Assembly: GCA_018127085.1 (NCBI GenBank)
Contig: CM030731.1
Location: 310,001 to 374,000 of the forward strand
Direction: 5' to 3'
Source: Pneumocystis sp. 'macacae'
Lineage: Eukaryota; Ascomycota; Pneumocystomycetes; Pneumocystales; Pneumocystaceae
DNA: 64,000 bases
In this document: piece after piece, positions 24,262-35,350 of the stretch
Layout of the letters: each line of letters begins with the position of its first letter
Numbering within the stretch: the stretch's first letter is position 1
Position numbers and translations under genes: made by a program
Notes under the pieces: model-generated
What the model was told of the DNA's origin: nothing
The model's database searches: none
Seen by the model: the letters and a program-made list of their open reading frames with translations, nothing else

Positions 24262-26797
24262 GAATTGATTTATTGTTTTAGTAATTATGAATTTGTCCTT
24301 TTAGATCTTTAAAATATTAAAAATAATGTTTTCATTAGTGAGCTTTGTGAAAATATTAATATAATTTTAAATTATGTATTTAAGAGCTTTATATTTATGA
24401 TTTTTTGATATTTTTAAAAATATTAATAATTTAGTCAATATTTGTGTTTATTGGAATATTTTTTTTAAAATTGATGTATTAGATAGGTATGACAGAACAT
24501 GAAACTTTAAATGGTTGTAATTTTTTTATATGATTAATATTTTAAATACATATTATTTTTGTTTTGTAGTTTCTTATAATATTTAATGTGTTAGTTTAGT
24601 GTTATAATTTACAAATTTCTACTTTAATTGAAAAATAAATATTAAGTACACATTTTTTAGAAAAATTTCGATAATATATATAATTAAATGTTGTATTAAA
24701 TATAATATTATTTTTTTATTTGATTAAATAATGAAAGTTGGAGTTTATTAAAAAAATAAAAATAGCAAATAGAAATTTGATGGATTGATGATTTGATAAA
24801 GAAAAAATCTAGTATATAAATAATAAAATGTTTATAATAATAGTAAGTTTTTTTGAGACAGTTATTTTGAGAACTACTGTATAGATAATTGTTTAAGAAA
24901 TATTTATAATATAAACTTTTTATTAGATATATTAAATGATGTTTTTTGGAGAGGGTGGAATATTTGAAATATTTTTTTTAGATGAATACAATTTTTTTAA
25001 AAATAACAATGATAATACCTTTATTTATAAAGTTTATTTCTATTGATATTTTTACCTTTAATTAATGAAAAACTTATTTTTAATCGGATTATTTGTATAA
25101 TTTAAAGTAGTTAATTTTAGATTAACAGTTTAAATAAAAAAATATTGTTTATGTTTTGATATATTTTTAAGATTATCTTCGAAAATATTTATAAGTTCTT
25201 TAAAAAAGTATATGTATTTTTATTTGTTTTATTTGAGTATTAATGAATATTTATATATAGAATTTTTAGAATTTTAGATAATTTTATTAAGCATTTTGAT
25301 ATTGAAATAAAACTGAGTTTGTTTATCATTGAAGATAATTTTTTTGGAATTTGAGTTTTTTTTAAAAATACAAGAATTTTTCTTTTTTAAAAAACGAAGA
25401 TATGTATTTTAGTTACAACTTATGAAAATGTTGATATTTTTAAATGGTTTTTATATTTTATTTTCTATTTTAATAATGTTTCTTTTGAATTGAAATACAA
25501 TGTAATTAGTTTATTAATATTTCTAATTTTTTTTTCTTTTTTAATTTTTTATTTTAATTTTTGATAAATGAAGTTTCTTCACTTTCTATATTTGAAATTA
25601 TTATACTTCAACTCTTTTAGTATATTACTTAAGATTTAGGATTAATATATTTTATTATCAAATTATAACTACGTTATATTTTATACATGATAAATATTAA
25701 AATATGTATAATTGATTTAATTTTGATAACTATACATATTATATATCATAATGAATTTTGGATATAATTATAGTAAAATTTTCTAAAAGTTTTATAGTTT
25801 TAATAGTATTGAGTTTTTTTTTGAAAGAATGAAAAAAAATAGATTATAAATAAATATTGTGAGTAATATGTTTTTCTAATTTTTTCGAATATATTATTGA
25901 ATTTAAGTGTTGAAAAATTCAAAGTTTTTATAGAAAATTAAAAAAATCTTTGAATTTGATTTCTCTTTGTATTAGATGTGGTAGAAAATTTATTATTATT
26001 TATATAAAATTATTAGTTTATTTATGTAAATGATTGTCTTTTCTTATGCTTTATTTGTTTTAAACTTTTTTCATGTTAATATATAAAAATGTTATGACGG
26101 TTTTATTTAGAAACTAAAATATATGAATATAAAGGTATATTAGAAGATAACATTACAATCTATGAATATGGTGGTGAATTTACTTTAGTAGATGTTTTGA
26201 GTTGGAATTGAAAAAGTGAGCAAATGTAAGTTTATACGAATGAGTTGATTGATAAAAATTTGAAGGATTTTTAAAAATGTAAAGAATAAAATTGGATTTA
26301 TAACTTGTTTAGTTTCAATATTTAAGACTTTGTACTTTTATTTATGTGGATATGGACTTAATTTAGATATTTTTTAGATGCAATTTATAATTTTCTTGAT
26401 AGTTTTTTATTTTTTGAATTATTTTTGAAATGTAGAACAAATTGACGTAAATTATAATCTTATAATTTTTTTAAATAAAAAATATTTATTTTTTATTTTT
26501 AATGACATTTAAATATGTTTTAATAGTTAATAAGTGTATTTTTTATTTTTAATAAAGTTAAAGTTATTTATAATGTTCCGAAATACATTTAATTATCTAT
26601 GATATTTAAATAATATTGAATATATTATTTGAACATGAAATTAAAACCTTAAATTCAGAAGTTTTCTATAGTTGTTATGTATTATTTTTTGAAAATTCTT
26701 TAATTTGATTTATTTTTATGTTCTCAAATTGTTTTAAAGTGGTTTCCTTAGCAACCAACTTATTTTTAGTAACTTATTGTTTTTTTATAATAATGAT
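24262..26797. other. 2.5-kb gene-free AT-rich region
   Basis: The longest coding-free stretch in the left half. Very AT-rich; the + strand is T- and G-biased throughout, with many poly-T tracts. I looked for spliced exons, tRNA arms, snRNA cores and repeats on both strands and can support none. It may contain a long YPI1 promoter or an unrecognised non-coding RNA. Confidence 0.5.
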
Positions 26798-27276
26798 ATG
26801 CATCAGCAAAATTTGTTTTCTCGGAATAGATCTGAGGTTTCCCAGGCCATATCTGGATCTTTGGTTTTTCATCCATCACTTCTATCTAATCAAGATAATG
26901 AACTTAGAGGGATAATTCGCCTTAGAGGTGCTCCTTCTGAAAGAAGAGTAAGATTTGACGAGACTGCTATTGATAATGAAGGAATGGGAAAGAAAAAGTC
27001 TAAAAGTTTTTAAATATTGAATGAATGTTTACATATGGGTCTAATTTTATTGTAGTATGTTGTATTTATCATAAACCACGAGAATATGATGAGTCATCTA
27101 GTGATACTGACACTTCTTCATCTGAATCAAAGAATCATAAGAATTCTCACTTTAATAATTATGAGTGCTTCAGCAGGGATTCGGAATCTAATTCTGGAAA
27201 TTTAAGATTATATGATAAAGTGAATAGACATTTAAATGCGTATGAAACCTGTCCAAAAAATAGGAAAATATCTTAA
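26798..27276 (+). CDS. YPI1: type-1 protein phosphatase regulator Ypi1 (PPP1R11/inhibitor-3)
   Basis: Regulatory subunit of PP1 (Glc7/Dis2) in the nucleus. Two exons; intron 27006-27055. Exon 1 ends with RLRGAPSERRVRFDETAIDN and EGMGKKKSK; exon 2 continues ICCIYHKPREYDESSSDTD, then Ser/Asn-rich sequence. The RVRF segment is a PP1-docking RVxF; the following (V/I)DNEGM-KKKSK-CCIYHK-FGES/YDESS order is the family signature. About 143 residues, typical. The start is placed at ATG 26798 (MHQQNLFSR); an in-frame ATG at 26777 is possible. Confidence 0.9.
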
Positions 27277-27598
27277 TATCATAATATGTTATTTTTATGG
27301 TATATTTGCTTCTGGAAAATGCTATTTCTATTACTATGTTTCTTATTTTATACTCTTATAACTTTCATTTTAATGATTTATTATTTAATAATACGTTTTT
27401 TAACTTATGATCAGAACAAAACAGTCATCATAGATTTGATTTTTCTTTGTATTAGATCTATGTGCTTGACTCTGTTATATGTTCATCATGTCTAAATATT
27501 TCATAAATGTTTTTTGAGCTTAGTTTTTTATAACTAAACATTTTAAAGAAGCTTTGCTTTTATTAATACTGCATTGCTTATGAATTAGCAATGCCAAT
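27277..27598. other. intergenic region YPI1 / MRP RNA 3' flank
   Basis: Contains a perfect 8-bp hairpin (GCATTGCT at 27571-27578 pairing with AGCAATGC at 27587-27594) just beyond the 3' end of the MRP RNA on the minus strand. Otherwise AT-rich, with no gene. A 69-codon frame at 27286-27495 looks like chance. Confidence 0.5.
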
Positions 27599-28122
27599 AT
27601 TGACTGTGCATCAAGAGTAAGCCCCATTATGTTAAATCCTTTTTTAAAATGATAAAGGAAATAATCGCATAACTATTTACTTTGACAAAAAACGACTCAC
27701 CATCCATAAAAAGTAGTCCTAATAATTTTTTCTCCTATATGGTTCCGTTATTTCTTTAATGGTTTTTATAAAAAAATAGTCTTAGTTTATAACCTATAAA
27801 TCCAAGACTCATATCTTCGTCTTTCCATTAAGGATAAAAGGACTAAATGGTATATAAGCCTAAGTCCTATAATTCTAAAAACCATAGAAAAAACTATAAG
27901 GAGATGGAAAATATATCAGAACTAACTATGGAGAGACTTCCAAGTTTCTATTTTGGAGCGTTTCCGCTTGAACTCTAAAAATGAGTTATGTCCGGGGACT
28001 TTTTGGTTAAATCAGATTAAGATAAAACTATACTACCTTTCCCTAAAGTATAATCAGCGTAATGAAGAAGTAATATTCTTCCGTTTGTAAACTTCATTTG
28101 CGATTCTTTGTGCACAGTCAAT
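27599..28122 (-). ncRNA. NME1: RNase MRP RNA
   Basis: Minus-strand RNA of about 524 nt, the catalytic-core RNA of RNase MRP (pre-rRNA A3 cleavage, cyclin mRNA turnover). Ends are defined by a perfect 12-bp helix P1: ATTGACTGTGCA at the 5' end (28122-28111) with TGCACAGTCAAT at the 3' end (27610-27599). On the minus strand, CR-I reads AAAGTCCCCGGA (28002-27991), matching the animal/fungal MRP core GAAAGTCCCCGGA. A GCGGAAACGC hairpin-like segment follows, as in yeast NME1. CR-V reads GGGGCTTACTCT (27625-27614), close to the human GGGGCTCATTCT. The 5' segment CAAAGAATCG..CAAATGAAG..TTACAAA also resembles NME1 recalled from memory. CR-I AAAGTCCCC favours MRP over RNase P. Confidence 0.88.
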
Positions 28123-28885
28123 TTAAGAATGCGATTCGTGGATTTTTTAAAATTATAATTAAATATATATCTACGATAAATTGAATTATAGAATTTGTAT
28201 GAGTTTATGATATCGTTTTTTTAAAGTTTAAAATTTTTATGTTTAATGTTTTTTGGGAATTCAAATGGATAATATTTATAAATATTTGTTGTTTTAGTGA
28301 ACTTTTTAAGAGTTTATTTTTTAGTTTTGAGTATCAATGTTTAATGATTTTTTTTTATTTACTTAGTAATTATAAATGTTATTTGTTTGGCTAGTATTTA
28401 TGATATATGTAATTATTAATATGTTATTATAAAAATAGTAGAACAATAATATATATTTATTTTATATCTTTTAATGTCTGAATTTTAAATTATGTTTTTA
28501 TGATTTAAAACTATAATTTGATCAATTAAGTTAAATAGTTATTATTAAATCATATGGATTATTCTTTTAAATTATAATTATATTTTCTATGGAAAAGTAA
28601 AATAATATTACATGAATTGACATATTATAAACTATGAAAATGTAATAATTTGATTTTAACAAATTTAATATGTACTAAATTTATGTTGATATGTTATATT
28701 GATGTTTATATTGATGTTATTATTTTAATATATGATTATTTTTTTAAAAAATTTTTCTATAAATATTTTTATTTAGAATAATTTTTATTTAATAATAAAT
28801 TTTAATGAAAAATTTTAGGTGTATTGAGTTTTAAATATAATATTTAACAATTATAAAAGTTATAGCTCTTAAAGAGTTTTAAGTT
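28123..28885. other. divergent region MRP RNA / IGO1
   Basis: About 760 bp of AT-rich DNA holding the promoter of the MRP RNA (a TATA-like ATATATATTT on the minus strand lies near 28160) and the promoter and leader of the endosulfine gene. No other feature was seen. Confidence 0.45.
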
Positions 28886-29370
28886 ATGATACCTTCTGAG
28901 AAAAATAAATTAGATTTAAATGTAAGTTTTTTACATTTGTAAAATAGTTAAATTTTTTTAGATATTAACTGAAGAAGAAAAGAAATTGTTTCGTTTATAT
29001 GGAAAATTGCCTCAGAAGAGTGATATTTTAAGTAATAAACTTAAAGTATTTTTAATGTTTTTACAAAGTTATGGGTTAACAGTTAAAGGAGAGAAAATAT
29101 TTTGATTCTGGTGATTATGCGTTATCAAAAGCAGGAAAAGCTTCTGATGTTGGTATTACTAATGTTGGTTCACAGATACCATCATTAGAAAAAATTTCAC
29201 AACATATGAGCTTAAGCGGATATCATAATGTTTCGAGTGGAAGTTCTATTTCTAACTTTTCTGGGTCGCCAGTTAAAGAAAGTAGTTTATTGCATTGCAG
29301 TATTTCGACAGGTCAGGCATCTTCAATAGATGATACAGATAATGAGCTAGAGCCAACTTTACATGATTAG
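28886..29370 (+). CDS. IGO1: endosulfine/ARPP19 family PP2A inhibitor (Igo1)
   Basis: Substrate of Greatwall/Rim15 that, when phosphorylated, inhibits PP2A-B55 and controls mitotic entry and quiescence. Three exons: MIPSEKNKLDLN; intron 28922-28961; ILTEEEKKLFRLYGKLPQKS..; intron 29046-29082 (37 nt); then KERKYFDSGDYALSKAGK. The diagnostic FDSGDY is intact, with the phospho-acceptor Ser at residue 49. A Ser-rich tail ends ELEPTLHD. About 135 residues, typical for fungal Igo proteins. The protein is split into pieces too short to show as one ORF. Confidence 0.92.
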
Positions 29371-31225
29371 AACTTATGTGTTTATCACAGTTTTATTTTA
29401 ATAAATATTGAAATTATGCTTTAAATTGTATATATTATTGTTTTTTTTTGTGCAGAAAATGTTATAATTGATAGTTTAATTTTATGATAGTTTGTTTCAT
29501 AATATATAGCATATGATACTGTGAGTTTTATTTTTGTGAATATAAATTTGGTTTTTATTTTAGTTTTTGGATGAAATAATAAAATTAATAAGGATAATTT
29601 TTGTTTTATTATGGTTAATGATAGTGAAAAAAAATTACATATTTCATTTATTGGGTTGATAATTGAAAATACAATCTAGTATTTATATTTAGTGATTCGA
29701 TTTATATATGTTAAAATAATGTCTGTTTATTTTAAATAAATAAAAATTTTACACAATTATGTGTGAACATAGAATTTACGTTCTTTAAAAAAAATGTATA
29801 TTTAAAAAAAATTGTAGTTTATGATTTGGTTGCAGCACATATGTAGTGTTATTAATTTTGTTTAGTTCCTTATTCAATTTTTTAGTTTCTTTTTATATAT
29901 TATTGTTAAAATATATTATTTTTTTAAAATATTCATAATGATTGCAAATATTGACTTGACACCAATGTATATAGAATAATTGTGTTATATATATTTGCTT
30001 TATAAATATATATCTATATAATATATTTTTGTTTCTAAAATCTGTTATTTATGAATTATGTTTGACGTAATAAAATATTAAAAATGTATAATCTACATTT
30101 TTTTTATTTTTTAGATTTAATATCATTACTAATTATATTCATAAGACCATAATGCTTAAATTAGTTAAACCAATGTTAATATTTTAACATATTTCTTGAA
30201 TATTTTTTCTGCATTTTTTATGAAATTAAGTTTTATTTTACTACGTAAATGAATAGTTTTCTATCTTTACATATTATAAATGAATTTTGATGTCAATGTT
30301 TTTTTTGAATTAGCATTTTAAAATAATGATAATATTATGATTTAAATAATCTTGAAAATATATACATTGGTTTTATGTATGTAATCTATTTAAATCTAGT
30401 TTTAATATTATGATATTTTATTTTTTTATTTGAAAGTATGAATTATAAAATGAAATATACTTTTTAATTAATATATCTTTTTAATAACTATATATATTCT
30501 TATACAAATCTATCACTATATAAATAGGTTCTATGTACTTTTTTAGTAATTTAGCTATTTTACCTTTGGATGACATCGTAATTATAAAATATATATCTAT
30601 AATATATGTATATTTTGATGCAATTGTTAGAATATGATATCATTTATAATGTTCTTCGAATCTTGAATTTCCGTTCATATTTTTATTTTAAAAAATTATA
30701 TATTTATATAAAAATATTGATTTCAATAATTAACAAAAAATGGAATAATAGTAAAATATATTTTTGACTAATTCTTACATATTTATCAATTTAGTTGATA
30801 TTTTTATAAACAATGATTTATAATAAAATAATACAATATTTAAAAATTAGTATTAATTTAAAGAAAATATAATTGATAACAGATGTATTTTATTGAAAAA
30901 ATAATTGTATTTTTAATGTTAGTTTTTACACATTTATTGCTAAATAATGATTACATAATATATGTAAATTTTAGATTATTTTAATAACTGATATTTCATA
31001 TCGTTTTGCTTTTTGATAAATTTTGATAAAAACATAATTAACTATATTAGTATAATTATTGTCACTTGAATGTATTAGTAATAATAGTTTATTTATATTG
31101 TATGCTACATTATTATTATTTATTGGAAATATGTTGGTTTTGATCAGTATCTCCATTTTTTTGTCATAATTTTTGAAAATATAGGTAATTTATTACCTTA
31201 AATAAAATTCGATAATATATTATAA
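29371..31225. other. 1.85-kb AT-rich intergenic region
   Basis: No protein or RNA gene was recognised. The first kilobase keeps the T/G bias of the left half; from about 30.7 kb the bias weakens. A 61-codon minus frame at 30971-31156 has no recognisable features. Confidence 0.5.
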
Positions 31226-32230
31226 TTAGGCTATTTCTGTCCAACGTATTGGTTTAAGTTCTGTTGGTGCTTTTTTGATAATGATTGTTCTTTTAACAGT
31301 ATTCCACAATTCTTGTGTTAAAAATGATGAATCATGTGATGAAATCTATGTAAATAATATTAATTATATGAATATATATATATATATTAACCTTTTTTAG
31401 TAAATGAAGTTTTGTTTGTAAACTAGTACATATAGATCTTTTTGATATACGATCAAGAGATCTAGATACATTGTTTAAATGTTGTGATGTCTTTTCGGCA
31501 ATCTATTTTTGATAAGAATATATATATATATATATGAATAATAAAATCCCTCCGCTAAATCTATTCTGAAAATTAATGGAATATTTCGAGTTAATTTATC
31601 TTTAAAAAATGATCGAAATGCTAGATCTATAAGAGGTGTTAATACTTCCAAACTTGGCATCCATTTAAAATCGGGTTTTTCATGTAAAATATCTTCAAAT
31701 TCTAATTTTATTTGAATTTCTAAAAGTTTTCCATGTAAAATGTTTTTAGGATATTGTAATATAGGATAAGATTGAGATGGCAAAAGGTTTACTAATCTTG
31801 ATAAGAGTATTATATAGTAAATAACATTATTTATACTCGTAAATGTATTTTCTTGATTTGGTTGTATATTAGGGCGAAGATGAAATTGTTCCCACCACTT
31901 AAAATTATTAGAATATATTTAATATAAAAAATAATGTTTTCAAAACTTCTGTTGATGATATTAATTGACTTAAATCGTGCATAAATTCGTGTTTTACAAT
32001 ATTGTTTTCCCATAAAGCATTCAATTTTAACTATTATAATTAATAATATTTTAAAAAATATGTCAATATACACTTAAAATATCGCTCTTAAGAATATCAT
32101 ATTTTTTCCAATAGGATGCTGCATTTTCATCTGGATATGATACTGTATAAAATGCTATAAAATTTAATCTGATTTTATTGATATTATCTTCTAAACAGAG
32201 TGGTGGTATATGGAATTGTATATTTGTCAT
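31226..32230 (-). CDS. unrecognised spliced protein, about 270 residues
   Basis: No family was recognised. Start ATG 32230 (MTNIQFHIPPLCLEDN). Frame-keeping exons read FIAFYTVSYPDENAASYWKK, then LKLNALWENNIVKHEFMHDL, then WWEQFHLRPNIQ, PILQYPKNILHGKLLEIQIK, LEVLTPLIDLAFRSFF, and the C-terminal HLNNVSRSLDRISKRSI and LWNTVKRTIIIKKAPTELK, ending RWTEIA. Mostly alpha-helical and soluble, with no TM or signal. Junctions after ILS, after SSTE and after LLKK use normal GT..AG introns. The junction between DLAEG/DLAE and IAEK (about 31502-31546) lacks a GT donor; the expected position reads GGATTT. Either a non-canonical intron or a damaged splice site. Coding potential is moderate to good. Confidence 0.6.
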
Positions 32231-32710
32231 AGACTATAAAATGAAAAATATTATATTATTTTAAATGTAATTTAATGTTTTTGCAAAAACACGCGCTTTG
32301 ATTCTGAAATAATTTACGTATTGAATCGAAATTTTAAATATCGTAAGATTAATTAGAAAAGAAATTATGTTAATTAAAATTAAATGTAGAAAATTATATT
32401 ATAATAAATAAATTGTTTTTTTTTTTTTATATATAATAATTTAAATATAAATTTTATAATAATTTTATAATTATAATAAAATAATAATATTTTCAAAACT
32501 TAAATTGAATTATTTTAGGTATAATTTGCATATAAAAATATAATTCTTTATATTTTTTATAAATTGGCAATAATTTATATGATTTTTTATTGTAATATAA
32601 TATAGATAACTTGAGGAAATGTATACTAGAATAGATTGAATAATTATTATATAATAACATATAATAACATTCTCTTTTGTTGAATTATAAATATTTAATA
32701 ATTATATATA

Positions 32711-32785
32711 TTTATAAATATCAATGTTATTAATATTTATAAATATCAATGTTATTAATATTTATAAATATCAATGTTATTAATA
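32711..32785. repeat. 25-bp tandem repeat, 3 perfect copies
   Basis: Units at 32711-32735, 32736-32760 and 32761-32785 are identical (unit starts TTTATAAATATCAATGTTAT) and are followed by a 5-nt partial copy. Each unit contains short self-complementary AATATTTATAAATAT-like sequence. Confidence 0.95.
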
Positions 32786-32814
32786 TTTATATAAATCTAT
32801 AATTTAAAATAATT

Positions 32815-32838
32815 ATAATATTATAATATTATAATATT
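32815..32838. repeat. 8-bp tandem repeat (ATAATATT)x3
   Basis: Three perfect head-to-tail copies of ATAATATT. Simple A/T-only microsatellite 30 bp beyond the 25-bp repeat. Confidence 0.9.
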
Positions 32839-33316
32839 ATCTGATTCATGTATTTTATACTTTTTATATATTAAAAAAAATACTATACGATACAACTTAT
32901 TAAAAATATTATTTTATAATAACAAATTCAAAATATAGATAATACTAATGTAGTATATATTTAATTTTTAATTTTAACCTATAATATATTTATATATTTA
33001 TTTAAAAAGTAAAAAATCTTGTCAATATATATTTTGGTAAAACATTGATAACATAAATAACATAATATTATTATACAATTTAATATAATAATTATAACAA
33101 TTAAACCAAATTATTAAATATTCTAACAATATTATTTATTACCAAGATATTATATAATTAAATTTTATAAACAGTAACTCTAAAATATATCGTATATTAA
33201 TTTTTTTAAAATCTTTAAAATCGTAATATAATCTATTTACAATTAAGAAACGAAAATAAAAACACGTTTCAAATATATTTATATTAATAATATCATTAAT
33301 AATATCAAATATAACT

Positions 33317-35015
33317 ATGAGTAAAATTTTATCTATTGATTGTTCTATCTATTTTTTTCAAATCTTATAAATCACTAATCATAAACAGATTTAAATGATT
33401 TTATATCATCAACACAAGAATGCATTAAATCTTTAAATACATCGAATACATCAAATAACATTCCTAAAAATGTATTAACATTTTAATAACTACAATTATA
33501 TCTTACCTTATAGAATCAAATAAACATAGATAAAAAAGGATATTATGAAATTGACAAAAACGGTGTAAAAAGAAAACTAGAACCAGCTGCTATAACTTTA
33601 AACGATTGTTTAGCATGCAAGTATTATTTTTATATAAATTTTACATTTAATAGAATAATAATAATTTAGCGGATGTATTACATCATCTGAAAGCATTTTT
33701 ATTAAATCACAATCATATCAAAAAATTAATACAATTATTAAAGAAAACATGGTATTTTTTTAAAAATTTAATCATAAAAACTAATACTTTATTAGAACCT
33801 CAAAGAAAATGAACGAAAAATTTTAGTAGCATCTATTTCACCTCAATCACGAGCATCTCTTGCAGCAGTCTTTAATATTTCAATAAAATCAACACATGCT
33901 CGTTTAACATATTTTTTTACAAAAATATTGTCATTTTCACATTTTGTAGATACAAATTTTGGAAGAGAACTAGCATTATATGCCTTATCTAACGATTTTA
34001 TCCAACGCTATAAAACAAAGAAGAATGAATATGATAATCAAATATTGCCATTACTCACATCAGCATGTCCTGGATGGATATGTTATGCAGAAAAAACACA
34101 TACAGAAGTCCTACCATATATATCACGTGTAAAATCACCGCAACAAATTACAGGTACTATAATTAAATCTAAATTAACAAAAGCATTAAACAAGCAAAAA
34201 CATAATATCTACCATGTTTCAATAATGCCATGCTTCGATAAAAAATTAGAAGCAAGTAGAGAAGAATTTTCAGAAAATGGAGCCCGAGATGTTGATTGTG
34301 TCATTACAACATCAGAAATTTTAGAAATGTTAAAGGATTATTCATTAGATTTACAAAAAATTCCAGAAGCACCACATGATTCTTTAATATCATGTTATAT
34401 GGATGCAGATATAATGGAGCATCCTGGTTCATCATCAGGTGGATATCTCATCCAAATACTTACATTTGCTGCTCAAGAATTATTTAACATAGATCTTACA
34501 AATGCAAATTCAACTCATAATATAATACATATAATACGAAATAATGATATGATGGAATATATATTGAAAGGACCAGATGATTTAGTTCTCCTTCGAATGG
34601 CAACATGTTACGGTTTTAGGTAAAATAATTTAAATTAATACATATATAATTTATCATTCTAAAAATTACATATAGAAATATACAAAATCTTATCAGAAAA
34701 TTAAAAATCAAAAAAAAATTATCACAAAACACAAAATATGATTTTGTAGAAGTGATGGCATGTCCATCTGGATGTATTAATGGAGGAGGTCAATTAAAAC
34801 CGGAAACAGTAAATTTGTCCAAAACATTTACACAAAAAGAATGGATTGACCACGTGAACAATTTATATAACTCTAGTATAAAAATATCAATTAATCCAAT
34901 CCGTATATTACAATATATAAAAAATTGGGATCATGATTTTACATACAAAGTATTATATACAACGTATCGTTCTATTCCACAATTATATAATAAACAACTA
35001 AACCAGGATTGGTAA
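33317..35015 (+). CDS. NAR1: cytosolic Fe-S assembly factor Nar1 (IOP1/NARFL)
   Basis: [FeFe]-hydrogenase-like protein of the CIA machinery that delivers Fe-S clusters to cytosolic and nuclear proteins. Start [15 protein letters not shown] at 33317; six exons, about 485 residues. Seen: N-terminal cluster region [99 protein letters not shown]; and the C-terminal [17 protein letters not shown] with its cluster cysteines. All canonical cysteines I can check are present. Introns are about 44-56 nt. Yeast CIA protein Nar1 is essential, so this is probably a single-copy core gene. Confidence 0.93.
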
Positions 35016-35350
35016 TTCAGCAGGTTTTTACATATAATTAAATATTAACAACATTTTAAATAGCCAACCCTTATAAACAAACTAATATCAATTATCATAT
35101 TTTACAAATTATATCATAAATACATTTAAAATACATATATCTATAACTATATATATTATACATTATATATATTATACATTATATATATATTACATAAAAC
35201 AACATTAATATATATTTCTAATCCATATATCAACCTGTGTATATATTATGCAATTCAAGAGTACAAAATATCGAATACAGTAACCTAACAAAAATTAATA
35301 CATCATTTAACCATGAACTTCAAATTGTCAATTACAAAATAATATAATAA
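35016..35350. other. convergent intergenic region with AT repeats
   Basis: A/C-biased 3' flanks of NAR1 and CAF40. At about 35150-35192 an imperfect tandem of TATATATTATACAT-like units repeats about three times. No gene. Confidence 0.6.

Larger units (their letters stand above)
32231..33316. other. repeat-bearing AT-rich intergenic region, composition switch point
   Basis: About 1.1 kb between divergent genes. It carries a 25-bp tandem repeat and an 8-bp tandem repeat, and lies where the + strand changes from T/G-rich to A/C-rich. No coding region was seen. Confidence 0.5.

Noticed and set aside
27286..27495. 69-codon plus-strand frame after YPI1
   Set aside because: Hydrophobic low-complexity translation of T-rich DNA, no family features.
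29833..29844. GCAGCACATAT string resembling the 5' part of U6 snRNA
   Set aside because: None of the remaining U6 core (ACAGAGA, AGC triad) follows; chance match.
31369..31393. (TA)n runs in introns near 31.38 and 31.52 kb as possible recombination sites
   Set aside because: Ordinary microsatellites inside introns; nothing else supports a special role.
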